A stretch of DNA of 64,000 nucleotides from Planctomycetota bacterium (GTDB taxonomy: Bacteria; Planctomycetota; Phycisphaerae; UBA1845), in NCBI GenBank assembly GCA_016200265.1, contig JACQFE010000012.1, positions 117,909-181,908 on the forward strand. The letters are read 5' to 3'. Every line of letters begins with the position of its first letter. Position 1 is the first letter of the stretch. The notes under the pieces are model-generated. The model saw nothing but the letters and a program-made list of their open reading frames with translations, searched no databases and had not been told where the DNA came from. The position numbers and the translations under genes were made by a program. Shown piece by piece: positions 63,894 through 64,000 of the stretch.

Positions 63894-64000
63894 GCTATCA
63901 TAACGAGCGTTGGATGGAACGAATCGATACTCAAGGATGAGGAATCATGGCACTGGGTAAGCGAAAACGAGAGCAGCAGGAGTTGCTGGTGGCGACGACG
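63858..64000 (+). mobile_element. Left end of an insertion sequence (partial)
   Basis: The terminal sequence TAGCAGCCTGTTGAAAAAGT (63861-63880) is a common insertion-sequence end motif. It sits 67 bp before a transposase-type start at 63947. The exact left boundary (about 63855-63862) and target duplication cannot be fixed because the right end lies outside the window. It has inserted in the 5' part of the lipase-dockerin gene. Confidence 0.6.
63947..64000 (+). CDS. Transposase, N-terminal fragment (runs off the window)
   Basis: Only 18 codons are present: MALGKRKREQQELLVATT, after an AGGA-type ribosome site. This opening ('MxxGKRKxxQxxLxVATxxL') is what I recall for IS1182/IS5-type transposases in planctomycetes and related bacteria. 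With the insertion-sequence end just upstream the call is reasonable, but the family cannot be settled from so short a piece. Confidence 0.6.
   Translation, partial: MALGKRKREQQELLVATT

Noticed and set aside
1..64000. tRNA, rRNA and classical riboswitches
   Set aside because: No cloverleaf, CCA end, rRNA signature or known riboswitch core was recognised by eye; a covariance-model search would be needed to exclude weak cases.

Overview
The window looks like DNA of an uncultured member of the Planctomycetota. The reasons are many very large secreted proteins with dockerin-type Ca-binding repeats, thrombospondin type-3-like repeats, beta-propeller repeats, T5SS/PEP-CTERM-associated repeats and a PEP-CTERM anchor; ECF sigma factors paired with membrane Ser/Thr protein kinases that carry TPR domains; and small planctomycete-style toxin-antitoxin pairs. 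No tRNA, rRNA, ribosomal protein or core metabolic gene was seen in 64 kb, while replication, partition and mobilisation genes are present. A mobilisable plasmid, or an integrated element of that kind, is therefore a reasonable inference, but the window alone does not prove it.

Layout. (A) 1-20189: two copies of a signalling/secretome module. In module 1, a single-domain LuxR-type HTH gene (2696-3076, minus) leads into secreted-protein genes down to position 1, and a divergent ECF sigma gene (3165) and TPR kinase gene (3830) run the other way. In module 2, a sigma gene (9680-10246) and kinase gene (6931-9591) run on the minus strand, divergent from an HTH gene (10419) followed by five secreted-protein genes to 20189. 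(B) 20328-38412: a plasmid-like backbone. It holds a putative replication/winged-helix gene, divergent parA and partner, two PIN toxin-antitoxin loci (one toxin frameshifted), small accessory genes, a DNA methyltransferase, DUF2958, an RHH relaxosome-type protein, a MobF relaxase-helicase, a TraD-like coupling protein and two coiled-coil envelope proteins. No mating-pore genes are present. (C) 38851-52622: a large secreted protein, a zinc-ribbon protein, then module 3 (ECF sigma, kinase, HTH), a second large secreted protein and a Cys-rich secreted protein. (D) 53001-60213: more accessory-replicon genes: a membrane protein divergent from an XRE regulator, a third copy of a small conserved protein, and a DarB-like methyltransferase/strawberry-notch helicase ORF with a probable nested gene. 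(E) 60306-64000: a PEP-CTERM protein and a lipase-dockerin gene whose 5' end is replaced by the end of an insertion sequence that runs off the window.

The strongest candidate for an undescribed system is the threefold association of an ECF sigma factor, a transmembrane TPR kinase and a roughly 100-residue HTH protein with an adjacent run of giant secreted dockerin-type proteins. The simplest reading is a set of parallel surface-sensing circuits, each controlling its own exoproteome. Other notable items are the nested gene inside the methylase-helicase ORF, a pair of homologous 43-nt hairpins bracketing a toxin-antitoxin locus, and a 220-residue C-terminal module shared by two otherwise unrelated secreted proteins.
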